The translations under genes were made by a program, and so were the position numbers. A stretch of 64,000 bases of DNA, from contig NZ_JAERRB010000003.1 of assembly GCF_016735595.1 (NCBI RefSeq), positions 671,401 through 735,400 on the forward strand, written 5' to 3'. Each line of letters starts with the position of its first letter. The first letter of the stretch is position 1. The DNA is from Chryseolinea lacunae (GTDB lineage Bacteria; Bacteroidota; Bacteroidia; Cytophagales; Cyclobacteriaceae). Below are positions 1 through 8,269 of this stretch, piece by piece. The notes beneath the pieces were generated by a model that did not search any database, had not been told where the DNA came from, and was given only the letters and a program-made list of their open reading frames with translations.

Positions 1-166
1 TTCCCAGGCCGCTGCCAAACGTGATATAACTCTGCTCGCGGTTGGCGTTCACCATCGTCAGAAACTTTTGATGCTCAACAGAATTCTCAAGCGTGTCTAC
101 CTGGCCCATGGCGAAGTGGCCAACCAAAAGCAACGTGAAAAAAAAACTGAATGATTTCGCTGACAT
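1..166 (-). CDS. Secreted protein of unknown function, N-terminal part only
   Basis: The frame is open from an ATG at 166 to the window edge, giving the first 55 residues. The start reads MSAKSFSFFFTLLLVGHFAMG followed by QVDTLENS, a typical Sec signal peptide with cleavage expected before the Q. The mature part that can be seen (about 35 residues) is too short to assign to a family. Such an A/G-Q cleavage site is common in Bacteroidota exported proteins. The rest of the gene lies outside the window. Confidence 0.6.
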   Translation of the reverse strand, partial: MSAKSFSFFFTLLLVGHFAMGQVDTLENSVEHQKFLTMVNANREQSYITFGSGLG

Positions 167-220
167 ACGGAAGACCGTAAACGGCCGGAGGGTAGTGGTA
201 TACATGACGATTAGTGGGGA

Positions 221-1159
221 TTAAACTTTCACAGATTTCACTGGCGGTCGTCCCATTCCTTTTGTGACCACCTGTTGTTCGTATTTGTCGCCCAGTTTTC
301 CGGGGCGAATAACATGCCCGATGGCTTTGGAATATTCAAACGTGAAGGATGCGCCAAAGTAAAGGATGAACGAGCAATAGAAAATGAGCAGCAACACCAT
401 GGCGATACCGCTCGATGGCCCAAAGAGCTGTCCTAGTTTGCCGTTGGCCAGCAAATGCGTGAGCACAATGCGACCCAATAGAAACAACGTGCCCGTAAAT
501 AGCCCACCGGCAAAGGCAACTTTCCACTGCACCTTGGCCTCAGGCATGAAGCGATACACAAACGTGAGCCAGGTCGAGATGAGCGCAATGGAAAAGATGA
601 CGTTAACACCTTCATAAAGAACCGTGGAAACCTTGTGGTTGACGCCCGACAACGAGAGCTGGAAAGCATCCATGCCCTTGTCGATCAGCAAGGTGAAAAG
701 AAACAACACGCCAATCAGCAGGATCATGACAATTTCGATGAGGCGTTCCTTGAGGTGATAGGGAAACTTTTGAGCAGGCTTTTTCTGGATGGACCACAGC
801 TGGTGAATGGATTGGCGAATGGCGCTGAGCAAGGTAGTAGCAATGAAGTAGAAAAAGATGCTGAGGGCAACCGTGATCCAGACATTTGTTTCCAGCGACA
901 AGAAATTTTCCACAATTCGGCGGATGCCGTGTGTAGATTTTTCCCCAAACACTATGTTTATTTTGTCGAACAGCTTAGGAAGAATCACCTTTTCGTCGAG
1001 GAGCAGACTGAGCAGGTGACTTAGGATGATGAGAATGGGCGACAAGGCAAAGGTGGCGAAAAACGCCGTCGCTGCCGATAACAACAACGGATTGGCGTTA
1101 CTCAACAGGTGATAGGACTTCTTCAGAAGCTCGAAAATCTTTCGGCTTTTCAACAGCAT
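221..1159 (-). CDS. YihY/virulence factor BrkB family membrane protein
   Basis: 312 residues with about six hydrophobic segments and the family's typical first segment (ATAFFATFALSPILIILSHL, roughly residues 30-50). The later stretch GGLFTGTLFLLGRIVLTHLL and the last membrane segment also fit the YihY/BrkB family, which is usually 280-320 residues. The tail after residue 280 is basic and cytoplasmic. YihY proteins are inner-membrane proteins of uncertain function, once mislabelled as ribonuclease BN. The gene stands alone between the partial secreted protein and the GNAT gene, all on the same strand. Confidence 0.88.
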   Translation of the reverse strand: MLLKSRKIFELLKKSYHLLSNANPLLLSAATAFFATFALSPILIILSHLLSLLLDEKVILPKLFDKINIVFGEKSTHGIRRIVENFLSLETNVWITVALSIFFYFIATTLLSAIRQSIHQLWSIQKKPAQKFPYHLKERLIEIVMILLIGVLFLFTLLIDKGMDAFQLSLSGVNHKVSTVLYEGVNVIFSIALISTWLTFVYRFMPEAKVQWKVAFAGGLFTGTLFLLGRIVLTHLLANGKLGQLFGPSSGIAMVLLLIFYCSFILYFGASFTFEYSKAIGHVIRPGKLGDKYEQQVVTKGMGRPPVKSVKV

Positions 1160-1242
1160 GCGCTTGGGGTATGATGCCAGGTATGCAATGAACCTGCCAC
1201 CTTCTCACCCCATGGCGGCAATGCTGGGGAACGGCCACCTCA

Positions 1243-1710
1243 TTATTCAAGCTTCAGCACCATTTTCACATCGGCCGTTTCGAAGGGTGAGTCTTGCAGG
1301 GGCACATGCTGAAAGCCATAGCGTTCATAAAGCTTCAGCGCCGTTTGCAGCTTGGTGCTGCTGAACAGCTCGATCTTTTCCGCACCAAGTTCGCGCGCTT
1401 TCTGAATGCAGATTTCGATGAGCGGTTTGCTCAGGCCTTGTCCGCGATAGTCTACCGCCACGGCCATCTTGGCCAGCTCATACACACCTTTGTGTTCTTT
1501 CATGATGGCAGACGAACCAATAACTTTTCCGTTGTCTACAGCCAGAAAAATGAAGCCGCCTTCGTCGAGGATGTGTTTCCGTGGATCGTTCAACACATCA
1601 AGGTCGCGTTGTTCGGTGAGGTTGTGCAGATCGAGCCACTCCAGATTCAACGCTTTGAAGTCGGGTTGATGCTGGTCTTCGTAGGGAATGATGGTAAAAG
1701 AGGGTTTCAT
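1243..1710 (-). CDS. GNAT family N-acetyltransferase
   Basis: About 155 residues if translated from the ATG at 1710 (MKPSFTIIPYED); an ATG six codons upstream (1728) is also open. The acetyl-CoA binding segment is visible as MAVAVDYRGQGLSKPLIE (R-G-Q-G-L, motif A), followed by KARELGAEKIELFSS and the motif B region LYERYGFQHV. This is a single-domain small GNAT that would transfer acetyl from acetyl-CoA to an amine. The substrate cannot be told from sequence. Confidence 0.88.
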   Translation of the reverse strand: MKPSFTIIPYEDQHQPDFKALNLEWLDLHNLTEQRDLDVLNDPRKHILDEGGFIFLAVDNGKVIGSSAIMKEHKGVYELAKMAVAVDYRGQGLSKPLIEICIQKARELGAEKIELFSSTKLQTALKLYERYGFQHVPLQDSPFETADVKMVLKLE

Positions 1711-1728
1711 AATTTTTTTAGCGTACAC

Positions 1729-2393
1729 GAAAATAAAAAAATCGATGCGTTTGTCATCTATGTTTGCATAATATATATGAGTGATTTATGCAGAGACAAG
1801 AAGCGATAAGGTTGCATCGCCATTCATTCGCGCAGCAACGCATAAACCAAAATGAGTATGAATGCTTTGCAAACCACCACCAACAACACACCTACTTGCA
1901 ATGACGTTGCGCGCGTATTGCAACCTTATTACACATTGCGAATCATTGCGGCACAAGGGCAACCGTTGTCAATACAATTCATAAATGCCACAAATTGAAG
2001 GCGTCTACCGTTTGCGTTGCTTGCGGCGTTTGCGAAAATGTTATTCATGTATTTAGCAATCATTCTACAAGTGTTGTGTGAAATATTTATTTGATTGAAA
2101 CACTGCATCCATTTCCTACGCGCAGCGTTTATTCTTTCAATTTCCATCACACCAAGAAAATGACAAGCGCACCGCCTGCCAACTCTTAAGCCTGCACAAG
2201 GCACATCTCTTCGAAAAGGTTTATTGCAAACAATATCCTTCAGGCGAAAAGGCTTGTGCATGACTCCTTTTGACCAATAGTTTCCGACACCAGAAAACGT
2301 ATGGCCCAACGGCTGCCATACCGGTCGGATACTGCCCTGATCAACGCGATCCGAAGTTTTTCTTTTTTCTATTTCACTTAACCAAAAAAAAGC
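1729..2393. other. Intergenic region, 665 bases
   Basis: Lies between the minus-strand GNAT gene and the plus-strand ABC operon, so it should carry the divergent promoters. I find no clear TTTG-N19/20-TAnnTTTG pair. The only open frame with a start and a plausible AT-rich lead-in is the 48-codon frame at 1852-1998, listed separately. Beyond that I see nothing recognisable. Confidence 0.5.
1852..1998 (+). CDS. Possible small ORF, 48 residues
   Basis: ATG at 1852 preceded by the string ataaaccaaa, like the lead-in of the gene at 4044. The peptide begins MSMNALQTTTNNTPTCNDVA and ends with LSIQFINATN. No domain, membrane segment or signal peptide is visible. It may be chance in a 665-base gap; homologs would be needed to believe it. 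Confidence 0.2.
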   Translation: MSMNALQTTTNNTPTCNDVARVLQPYYTLRIIAAQGQPLSIQFINATN

Positions 2394-3035
2394 ATGGCTA
2401 ATCTTTTTAAGAAAGCTATGGGCCTCTTTGTCGAGTTCGACGAAGACCCCCAACGGCATGTGTCACCGGCAGCGAATGCGCCCATGGACCCGCGTCCACC
2501 GGCAAGGGCTGTGTTGAACGATGAAGAGCTCGACAAATTTGAAAAGCACTTCGAGAAGTTGTTCGATCAGCAAAACCTGCCGGGTCCCGACTACTACGAG
2601 TTCATGAAAATGATGGAGACACTCGAGGTTCACATCAAGGATGAGAACGCGAGGATCTCAGCAACGTATGCAGCACTGGCCATTCAAGGCTTGACAAAAG
2701 AAAAACTTGTCGAGACGGCAAATGTGTATCGGCAGCTTATCGATCAGGATCAGGCGCAGTTTGAAAAAAGCGCGCAAGACAAACTCGACAGAGACATCGG
2801 TCAGAAAGTGATGGAGGTGAAGCAGCAGGAAGAAACCATTGCACGCCACGCCGAAGCCATTCAGAAGCTGACAAAGGAAATCACGGAAGCACAGCAAGCC
2901 ATGGCAAAGCTGAAGGGAACAATTGCCGTGGAGGAAGAAAAGCTGAGCAAGAACAAACAGGGCTATCGCGTAGCGTGCGAGGCCATGACACGAAAGATTG
3001 TAGACGACATAACCAAAATTCAAACAAACCTATAA
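2394..3035 (+). CDS. Coiled-coil protein of unknown function, first gene of ABC/OmpA operon
   Basis: 213 residues, no signal peptide or membrane segment. After an N-terminal MANLFKKAMGLFVEFDED and a proline-rich linker, the protein is almost all helical. It contains a strongly predicted coiled coil over about residues 115-195, rich in E, K and Q heptads such as VKQQEETIARHAEAIQKLTK. The overall look recalls PspA/Vps24-like or tellurite-resistance-associated helical proteins, but I see no motif that proves either. It ends 3 bases before the next gene, and the five genes to 7412 are spaced as one operon. Its partners suggest a cytoplasmic scaffold for the membrane complex; that is inference. 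Confidence 0.75.
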   Translation: MANLFKKAMGLFVEFDEDPQRHVSPAANAPMDPRPPARAVLNDEELDKFEKHFEKLFDQQNLPGPDYYEFMKMMETLEVHIKDENARISATYAALAIQGLTKEKLVETANVYRQLIDQDQAQFEKSAQDKLDRDIGQKVMEVKQQEETIARHAEAIQKLTKEITEAQQAMAKLKGTIAVEEEKLSKNKQGYRVACEAMTRKIVDDITKIQTNL

Positions 3036-3038
3036 ACT

Positions 3039-4004
3039 ATGGAGACACAAATTTTTCCTGCAGACGCACAACAGCTAAAGTCCTACTGGAAGCGACCGGG
3101 TGGAAAATTCGGAACGCTGGCCGCCCTCGGCATCTTCGCCGCCGTGGGCTACTATGTGCTGCCGATTCTGACCCGCATCGTGTGGAACACGCTGAACTTC
3201 GGCATCGCCCTGGCGTGTCTTGGAGTTTTTCTCTACTGCATCACACACCGAAAGTTTCGGCTGAGTCTTTTCTACTTCTATGAAATTCTCATGAAGAAGC
3301 TGGTGGGTGTGGTGATCGAACTCGACCCGTTCATCATTGCCGAAGACTACATCAACGACATGCAGGACGAACGCGAGAAGCTCTACAAGCAAGCCACTGA
3401 TGTGGACGCGCAGAAGGAGAAAATCCACGCCAAGATCAGCGAGAAAGAATCGGAGATCAGCAAACTCATGACCAAAGCACAGGTGGCGCGCGAACGAAAC
3501 ATGATGCCCGAGTTGGGCAATGCCACGCGGCAGATCGGACGGTTGAATGAATACATCAAACAACTGACGCCGATTCATGAAAACCTGTCGCGCATTGGCG
3601 ACTACCTCACCAAGGTGCACAAGAACAGTGCTTACCTGATTGAGGACGCCAGAAATGAGCTGGAGCTGAAGAAGGATCTGTATAAGTCGGTGACGTCGGG
3701 CAACCGGGCGTTGACCTCGGCACTCAAAATCTTTAAGGGCGACCCCGAGAAGAAATTGATGGTAGAGCAGTCGATGGAATTTTTGAAGGAAGACATTGCG
3801 AGCAAACTGGCCAACATGAAAAAGGCCATCAGCTACTCGTCTGACTTTATGAAATCGATAGACCTCGACAACGCCACCTATGAAAAAGAAGGCTTGAAGA
3901 TGCTGGACCAGTTTAACCCGGACAGTGAATTCAAACTGCAACGATCATCACAACACCACGCGCCCGACAACAACAGCGGTGGCTATGGAGATCTTTTGAA
4001 ATAA
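3039..4004 (+). CDS. Membrane-anchored coiled-coil protein in ABC/OmpA operon
   Basis: 321 residues. Two adjacent membrane segments lie near the N terminus (about residues 25-45, GTLAALGIFAAVGYYVLPIL, and 50-70, LNFGIALACLGVFLYCI). A long helical cytoplasmic part follows (about 100-270) with heptad-like stretches such as QKEKIHAKISEKESEISKL, then a polar, Q/H/N-rich disordered tail. No catalytic motif is seen. It shares its large coiled-coil content with the gene before it and follows it by 3 bases, so the two products may interact. The function is unknown to me. It could instead be a PspA-like membrane-stress partner. Confidence 0.75.
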   Translation: METQIFPADAQQLKSYWKRPGGKFGTLAALGIFAAVGYYVLPILTRIVWNTLNFGIALACLGVFLYCITHRKFRLSLFYFYEILMKKLVGVVIELDPFIIAEDYINDMQDEREKLYKQATDVDAQKEKIHAKISEKESEISKLMTKAQVARERNMMPELGNATRQIGRLNEYIKQLTPIHENLSRIGDYLTKVHKNSAYLIEDARNELELKKDLYKSVTSGNRALTSALKIFKGDPEKKLMVEQSMEFLKEDIASKLANMKKAISYSSDFMKSIDLDNATYEKEGLKMLDQFNPDSEFKLQRSSQHHAPDNNSGGYGDLLK

Positions 4005-4043
4005 CAATATCATTTAAACCAAGCAACATAAACCAAAACAAGT

Positions 4044-5810
4044 ATGTCAGTAAAAGTTAAAACATCCGGAAAAGTATTCATGATTGTGATTGTGCTCGCG
4101 GGCATCTTCGCCGCCAAGGTGTGGTGGTGGGACAAGCGCCCGCAGGAAGCAAAACAGTCGCACGAGATTGGCCGCGTGTCGTTGCCCGACGCGCCCGAAG
4201 CTTCGCTGGCCGGACAGGCTGTGATGTTACCCTTGCCTTCGCCAAAAGAATCGGTGAACGGTGGAACAAAAATCGTGTGGAAGATCATGGCGTGGAACTC
4301 GCAGTTCCCGCTCATGTATGCCAACGGTGGGGCACGCACCACACAGGGGTCGCTGCTCGACAAATCGAAGCTGCAAGTGGAGATCTCGCGACAGGACGAC
4401 TGCTTCAAGTCGCTGGCCGACGTGGTGAAGTTTGCACAGGACTATAAGAATAATCCTTCGACCCCCGGTGTGTTTGCGTCCTTCATGGGCGATGGTATGC
4501 CCGCGTTCTTTGCTTCATTGTCGAAAGAGCTTGAGCCTCTTGGTCCCGAGTATCAACCGATTGCTTTCTATGCCATGGGTAAGTCGTATGGTGAGGACCA
4601 GTTGATGGGTCCTGCAGACTGGAAGAAAAATCCTTCGTCTGCTTTGGGTAAAACCGTGGCCTGTGTGCTGCGCGACGGCGACATGAACATCTTGTTGAAA
4701 TGGGCGGGCGACAACAACCTGCGCGTGAACCCTGATGAAACTACCTACGACAACGAAGCCATCAATTTGATTGCGGCCAACGACTTTCTGGATGCCGGTA
4801 ACAAATACATCGCCGGTTATAAAGAGAAGAGAAAGATTGTGAAGAACGGTCAGAAGCTTAGCGAGGAGATTACCGTGGGCGTTGACGCCGTGGCAACCTG
4901 GACACCCTGCGACGTGAACATCGCGCAACAAAAAGGTGGACTGGTGACCATCGCCAACACAAAACAGTATGCGTCGCAGATGCCGAACATCACGATCACC
5001 ATTAAGAAGTTCGCCTACGACCACCGCACTGACATGGAAAATCTGATTATGGCCCTGAGCCAGGCGGGCGACCAGGTGAGATCATTCAACGAAGCAAAGG
5101 CGTTTGCTGCAAAAGTTTCGGCGCAGGTCTATAACGAACAGAGCGCCGACTATTGGTTGAAATACTACAACGGTGTGACGGAAAAAGACATGCAGGGCAT
5201 CAACGTGACACTGGGTGGCTCGATGGCCTTCAACCTGCAGGATGCTGCCAACATGTTTGGTCTTGGCAAAGACGGCATCGATCGCTACAAGATTGTGTAC
5301 ACCACCTTCGGCGACATTTTGTCGAAGATGTATCCTGAGTATATGGCAACGTATCCTCAATACAGTCAGGTGATCGACAAGTCGTTTCTGATGTCGGTGA
5401 TCGCGAACCACAGCGAGCTGATGGAAGGCAAGGCGTTGCAGGTTTCGTATTCGAACGAGATCACCAGCGAGGTGTCGTCGAAATCGTATCAGATCCAGTT
5501 CGAAACGGGGAGTGCCGTCATCAAGCCGGAGTCGTATAAGCTGCTCGACGAAATTCTGCAGAGCTCGGTGGTAGCCGAAGGTTTAAAAGTAGGTGTGTAT
5601 GGTCACACCGACAACGTGGGCGGCATGGAGTCGAACCAGAAACTCTCTGAAGACCGTGCCAACTCGGTGAAGAGCTACCTGCTGAGCAAAGGTCTGGCCG
5701 CTGCGCGTATCGAGTCGAAAGGTTTTGGTTCAACCAAACCTGCGGCCGACAACGCCACGGCTGCGGGTCGCGCAAAGAACAGACGTGTTCAGATTGCCCT
5801 GGGTGAATAA
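4044..5810 (+). CDS. Membrane-anchored solute-binding protein fused to OmpA peptidoglycan-binding domain
   Basis: 588 residues in three parts. Residues about 10-28 (KVFMIVIVLAGIFAAKVWWW) form an N-terminal signal anchor without a clear cleavage site. Residues about 70-430 resemble NMT1/SsuA-type periplasmic binding proteins (for example GKTVACVLRDGDMNILLKWA and VDAVATWTPCDVNIAQQ). Residues about 475-588 are an OmpA C-terminal domain with GHTDNVGGMESNQKLSEDRA (Asp523 in GHTDN) and NRRVQIAL near the end; the Asp and Arg that bind diaminopimelate in this family are both present. The protein would span from inner membrane to cell wall, as MotB does. The next two genes give the matching permease and ATPase. 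Ligand unknown. Confidence 0.88.
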   Translation: MSVKVKTSGKVFMIVIVLAGIFAAKVWWWDKRPQEAKQSHEIGRVSLPDAPEASLAGQAVMLPLPSPKESVNGGTKIVWKIMAWNSQFPLMYANGGARTTQGSLLDKSKLQVEISRQDDCFKSLADVVKFAQDYKNNPSTPGVFASFMGDGMPAFFASLSKELEPLGPEYQPIAFYAMGKSYGEDQLMGPADWKKNPSSALGKTVACVLRDGDMNILLKWAGDNNLRVNPDETTYDNEAINLIAANDFLDAGNKYIAGYKEKRKIVKNGQKLSEEITVGVDAVATWTPCDVNIAQQKGGLVTIANTKQYASQMPNITITIKKFAYDHRTDMENLIMALSQAGDQVRSFNEAKAFAAKVSAQVYNEQSADYWLKYYNGVTEKDMQGINVTLGGSMAFNLQDAANMFGLGKDGIDRYKIVYTTFGDILSKMYPEYMATYPQYSQVIDKSFLMSVIANHSELMEGKALQVSYSNEITSEVSSKSYQIQFETGSAVIKPESYKLLDEILQSSVVAEGLKVGVYGHTDNVGGMESNQKLSEDRANSVKSYLLSKGLAAARIESKGFGSTKPAADNATAAGRAKNRRVQIALGE

Positions 5811-5829
5811 TTTAAAAACAACAACGTCA

Positions 5830-6618
5830 ATGGATACGATTCGTAAAATTTTCAGTCCGTTGACCCAGATCAAAGGCCGCACCTCCATAACGCTGGTCGT
5901 TATGGAGGCCACGGCGGCCCTGGTGGCCTGGGAGCTGTTCGGGCAGCATGGCTTGATACCGACGCCATCGAAGATCTTGATGGCAGCGTGGAAAATTGTG
6001 ACCTCGGCTTTTTTTGCCGACAACCTGTTCAGCAGCCTGGCACTCACCTTCACCGGCATGGGCATTTCCATTGTGGTGGCACTGCTGGTGAGCTACCTCT
6101 CGCTGATCCCGGTGTTTGCGCCCGTGGCGCGGTTCATCGTGAAGTGTCGTTACCTCACGCTCACAGGCTTGATCTTTTTGTTCACCCTGCTCACGCAGGA
6201 TGGACATCAGCTGAAGCTCAGCCTGCTCATCTTTGGCATCGTGCCGTTCTTCGTCACGTCGTTGTTGTCCATCATCGACGCCATCAATGTGCAGGAATAC
6301 GAGCTGTGCAAAACGTTGCGCATGAACAACTGGCAAACGCTGTGGGAAGTCGTGATTGTGGGAAGGCTTGATCAGGTGTTTGAAGTGATGCGACAAAACT
6401 TTGCCATTGCCTGGATGATGATCACCATGGTGGAAGGGCTCAGCATGTCGGAAGGTGGTTTGGGAACGATGCTCATCAAGTCGAACAAGTACATCGACCT
6501 GGGCACGGTGTTCGCCATCCTCGTCATCATCTTCGCGCTGGGTGTGTTTTTCGACAGCGTGTTGAAGCACTTGCGGCATTGGCTTTTTCCTTACACTAAA
6601 CTGCAGACACGCGCATGA
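5830..6618 (+). CDS. ABC transporter permease, NrtB/SsuC/TauC-like
   Basis: 262 residues from the ATG at 5830 (MDTIRKIFSPLTQIKG); the frame is open further upstream, but that part overlaps the previous gene. About six membrane segments are visible. The EAA-loop region reads NNWQTLWEVVIVGRLDQVFE, with AWMMITMVEGL after it, which is the normal arrangement for nitrate/sulfonate/taurine type permeases. It lies 19 bases after the OmpA-fused binding protein and overlaps the ATPase by 4 bases (ATGA). It should form the channel of an importer whose binding protein is the tethered one upstream. Confidence 0.9.
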   Translation: MDTIRKIFSPLTQIKGRTSITLVVMEATAALVAWELFGQHGLIPTPSKILMAAWKIVTSAFFADNLFSSLALTFTGMGISIVVALLVSYLSLIPVFAPVARFIVKCRYLTLTGLIFLFTLLTQDGHQLKLSLLIFGIVPFFVTSLLSIIDAINVQEYELCKTLRMNNWQTLWEVVIVGRLDQVFEVMRQNFAIAWMMITMVEGLSMSEGGLGTMLIKSNKYIDLGTVFAILVIIFALGVFFDSVLKHLRHWLFPYTKLQTRA

Positions 6619-7412
6619 ACTATACAAAGAACGAAGTGCTCATCGATGTGAAGGAGGTGAACCTCACCTACGACAAAGTGATTCTTCGCGACATCAACTT
6701 CCGCATTCAAAACATTGTGCGGCCCGGCATGAACCAGGGTCAGGTGGTGTCGCTCATCGGGAGAAGTGGCATTGGCAAGACACAGCTTTTTAAAATCCTG
6801 GCGGGGCTGGTGAAACCCAATAGCGGAACGGTGATGGTGGGCGTGGACCAACACCCTGTTGAGGCCGGAGAGGTGGGCATTGTGTCACAGAACTACATCC
6901 TCTTCAATCACCGGTCTGTGCACGACAACCTTCGGCTGGCCATGAAGCACGACAGTCTTGCGCTCAACGACAAAGACAAGGATGCGCTCATTGCCGATTA
7001 TGCACAGCGTTTTGCGTTGGAAGAGCATCTGAAAAAATATCCGTTGCAGCTGTCGGGCGGGCAGCGCCAGCGGGTGAGCATCATTCAACAGGTGTTGACG
7101 GGCAACCGTTTCATTTTGCTGGACGAACCATTCTCGGGGCTGGATGCGCTCATGATAGACCGGGTGATGGAGTTGCTGACACAGGTGGCCACGTTGCATG
7201 AGTTGAATACGCTCGTCATTGTGAGCCACGATGTGGAAAACTCGCTGGCCATATCCGACACGGCCTACATTCTGGCCAAGGAGAAAGAAAAGGAAGGCGC
7301 CACGATTACCGAAACGCTCGACCTCATTGAGATGGGGTTGGCGTGGAATGCGGGCATTCGCGAAGACAGTCGCTTTCAACAACTGGTGTCGCAGATGAAG
7401 CATAAGATTTAA
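6615..7412 (+). CDS. ABC transporter ATP-binding protein, NrtC/SsuB-like
   Basis: 265 residues. Walker A is GRSGIGKTQL (about residues 54-63), the Q-loop is IVSQNYILF, the signature is LSGGQRQRVS, Walker B is RFILLDEPFSGLD, and the H-loop is VIVSHDVE. All residues needed for ATP hydrolysis are present. Its start overlaps the permease stop by 4 bases, indicating translational coupling. It powers the transporter encoded just upstream. A loop between the first strand and Walker A (NIVRPGMNQGQ) is slightly longer than usual. The operon ends here and a terminator follows at 7597. Confidence 0.93.
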   Translation: MNYTKNEVLIDVKEVNLTYDKVILRDINFRIQNIVRPGMNQGQVVSLIGRSGIGKTQLFKILAGLVKPNSGTVMVGVDQHPVEAGEVGIVSQNYILFNHRSVHDNLRLAMKHDSLALNDKDKDALIADYAQRFALEEHLKKYPLQLSGGQRQRVSIIQQVLTGNRFILLDEPFSGLDALMIDRVMELLTQVATLHELNTLVIVSHDVENSLAISDTAYILAKEKEKEGATITETLDLIEMGLAWNAGIREDSRFQQLVSQMKHKI

Positions 7413-7596
7413 GAGAACACGTTGTGGGTCAGAAAATGCCGTTAGCCTGTTTCCGTTGTGCGTTATCCGCAGCAGTAGGCTGGAATGTGTTGTGGTGATT
7501 TGAAACAGTTGTGTGCCAGCGTTGTCGTTGTTGGTGATAGACCGTTGTGGTGAGCTGTTAGCGTTGTCGGCGAATAACCGTTGTTGGTTAAGCCCG

Positions 7597-7642
7597 GAGC
7601 CCATCCATTGGCGTTTGCGCTGGTGGTGGGCTCTTTTGTTTT
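7597..7642 (+). terminator. Rho-independent terminator after the ABC/OmpA operon
   Basis: Stem GAGCCCA (7597-7603) pairs with TGGGCTC (7627-7633), followed by TTTTGTTTT. It lies 185 bases after the ATPase stop. The stem sequence recurs in hairpins at 8105 and 25331. Confidence 0.65.
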
Positions 7643-7691
7643 GGGATAAAGTTTTAATGCATAACTTCATTGCATGCATAAACCAGGAACG

Positions 7692-8096
7692 ATGAACGCG
7701 CGGCTTTTTTTTAAGAATGGATTGAAATATGTTTTCGCCGCTTTGGCGCTTATGCTGACGTTGGATGGAGCTTTGGCGCAGGTTCCGTTTTCGAAAGGCG
7801 TGAACCTCACCTCGTGGTTCCAGGCATTGGGACCACGACAGATTCAGTTTACACGGTTCACGCGAAAGGATTTCGAACGCATCAAATCGCTGGGTTGCGA
7901 CGCGATCAGACTTCCCATCAACCTGCACACCATGACCAGCGGCGCGCCGGACGAGGTCTTCAATTTTTTGGAAACAAGAAAACGAAACGGGTCAGACTTT
8001 TTTGATTATGCTCTCCCGGCAAATGGTGGGGAGCATCACAGCGATCGCCGTTCGTCGGAGCGATCTGGTCACTTGAAAGCAGCGCTGTTCAGGTGA
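7692..8096 (+). pseudogene. Remnant of a GH5-type cellulase/glycosidase gene
   Basis: From the ATG at 7692 there is a signal peptide (LKYVFAALALMLTLDGALAQ). It is followed by about 60 residues that match the start of family 5 glycoside hydrolases: FSKGVNLTSWFQ and then RKDFERIKSLGCDAIRLPIN, the conserved second barrel strand. After about residue 85 the similarity stops and the frame runs into unrelated low-quality sequence, ending at 8096 (135 residues in all). GH5 enzymes need 300 or more residues and two catalytic glutamates, neither of which is here. So this is a 3'-deleted fragment and cannot be an active enzyme. Confidence 0.7.
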
Positions 8097-8104
8097 AAGG
8101 GAAA

Positions 8105-8147
8105 GCCCATCGTCCAACCACGCGAAACGCGAAGGGAACAGATGGGC
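8105..8147. terminator. Hairpin between convergent genes
   Basis: GCCCATC (8105-8111) pairs with GATGGGC (8141-8147), with an inner CGCGAAACGCG. A-rich sequence precedes it on the plus strand, but there is no long T-run after it. Its position between the GH5 remnant and the convergent minus-strand gene fits a weak two-way terminator. Confidence 0.4.
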
Positions 8148-8269
8148 TCTGGGTTCAATGTAGAAAAGGAGAGGGACTTTTACAATGGAACCCGGTTACA
8201 AAGTCATTAAATACGTCGGTCATTTTTTTTCATCCCTGAATGTGTGGATGCATCACGTTGAAGTCAGCA

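Noticed and set aside
1929-2459. Minus-strand open frame of 176 codons
   Set aside because: Overlaps the start of the coiled-coil gene at 2394, has biased, cysteine-rich composition, and lacks domain or start support.
3075-3941. Minus-strand open frame of 288 codons
   Set aside because: Lies wholly opposite the 3039 coiled-coil gene; its His/Phe/Val-rich composition is what the complement of a Glu/Lys-rich helical gene gives.
6885-7928. Minus-strand open frame of 347 codons
   Set aside because: Antisense to the ABC ATPase and the GH5 remnant, rich in Arg, Gln and His, with no motif.
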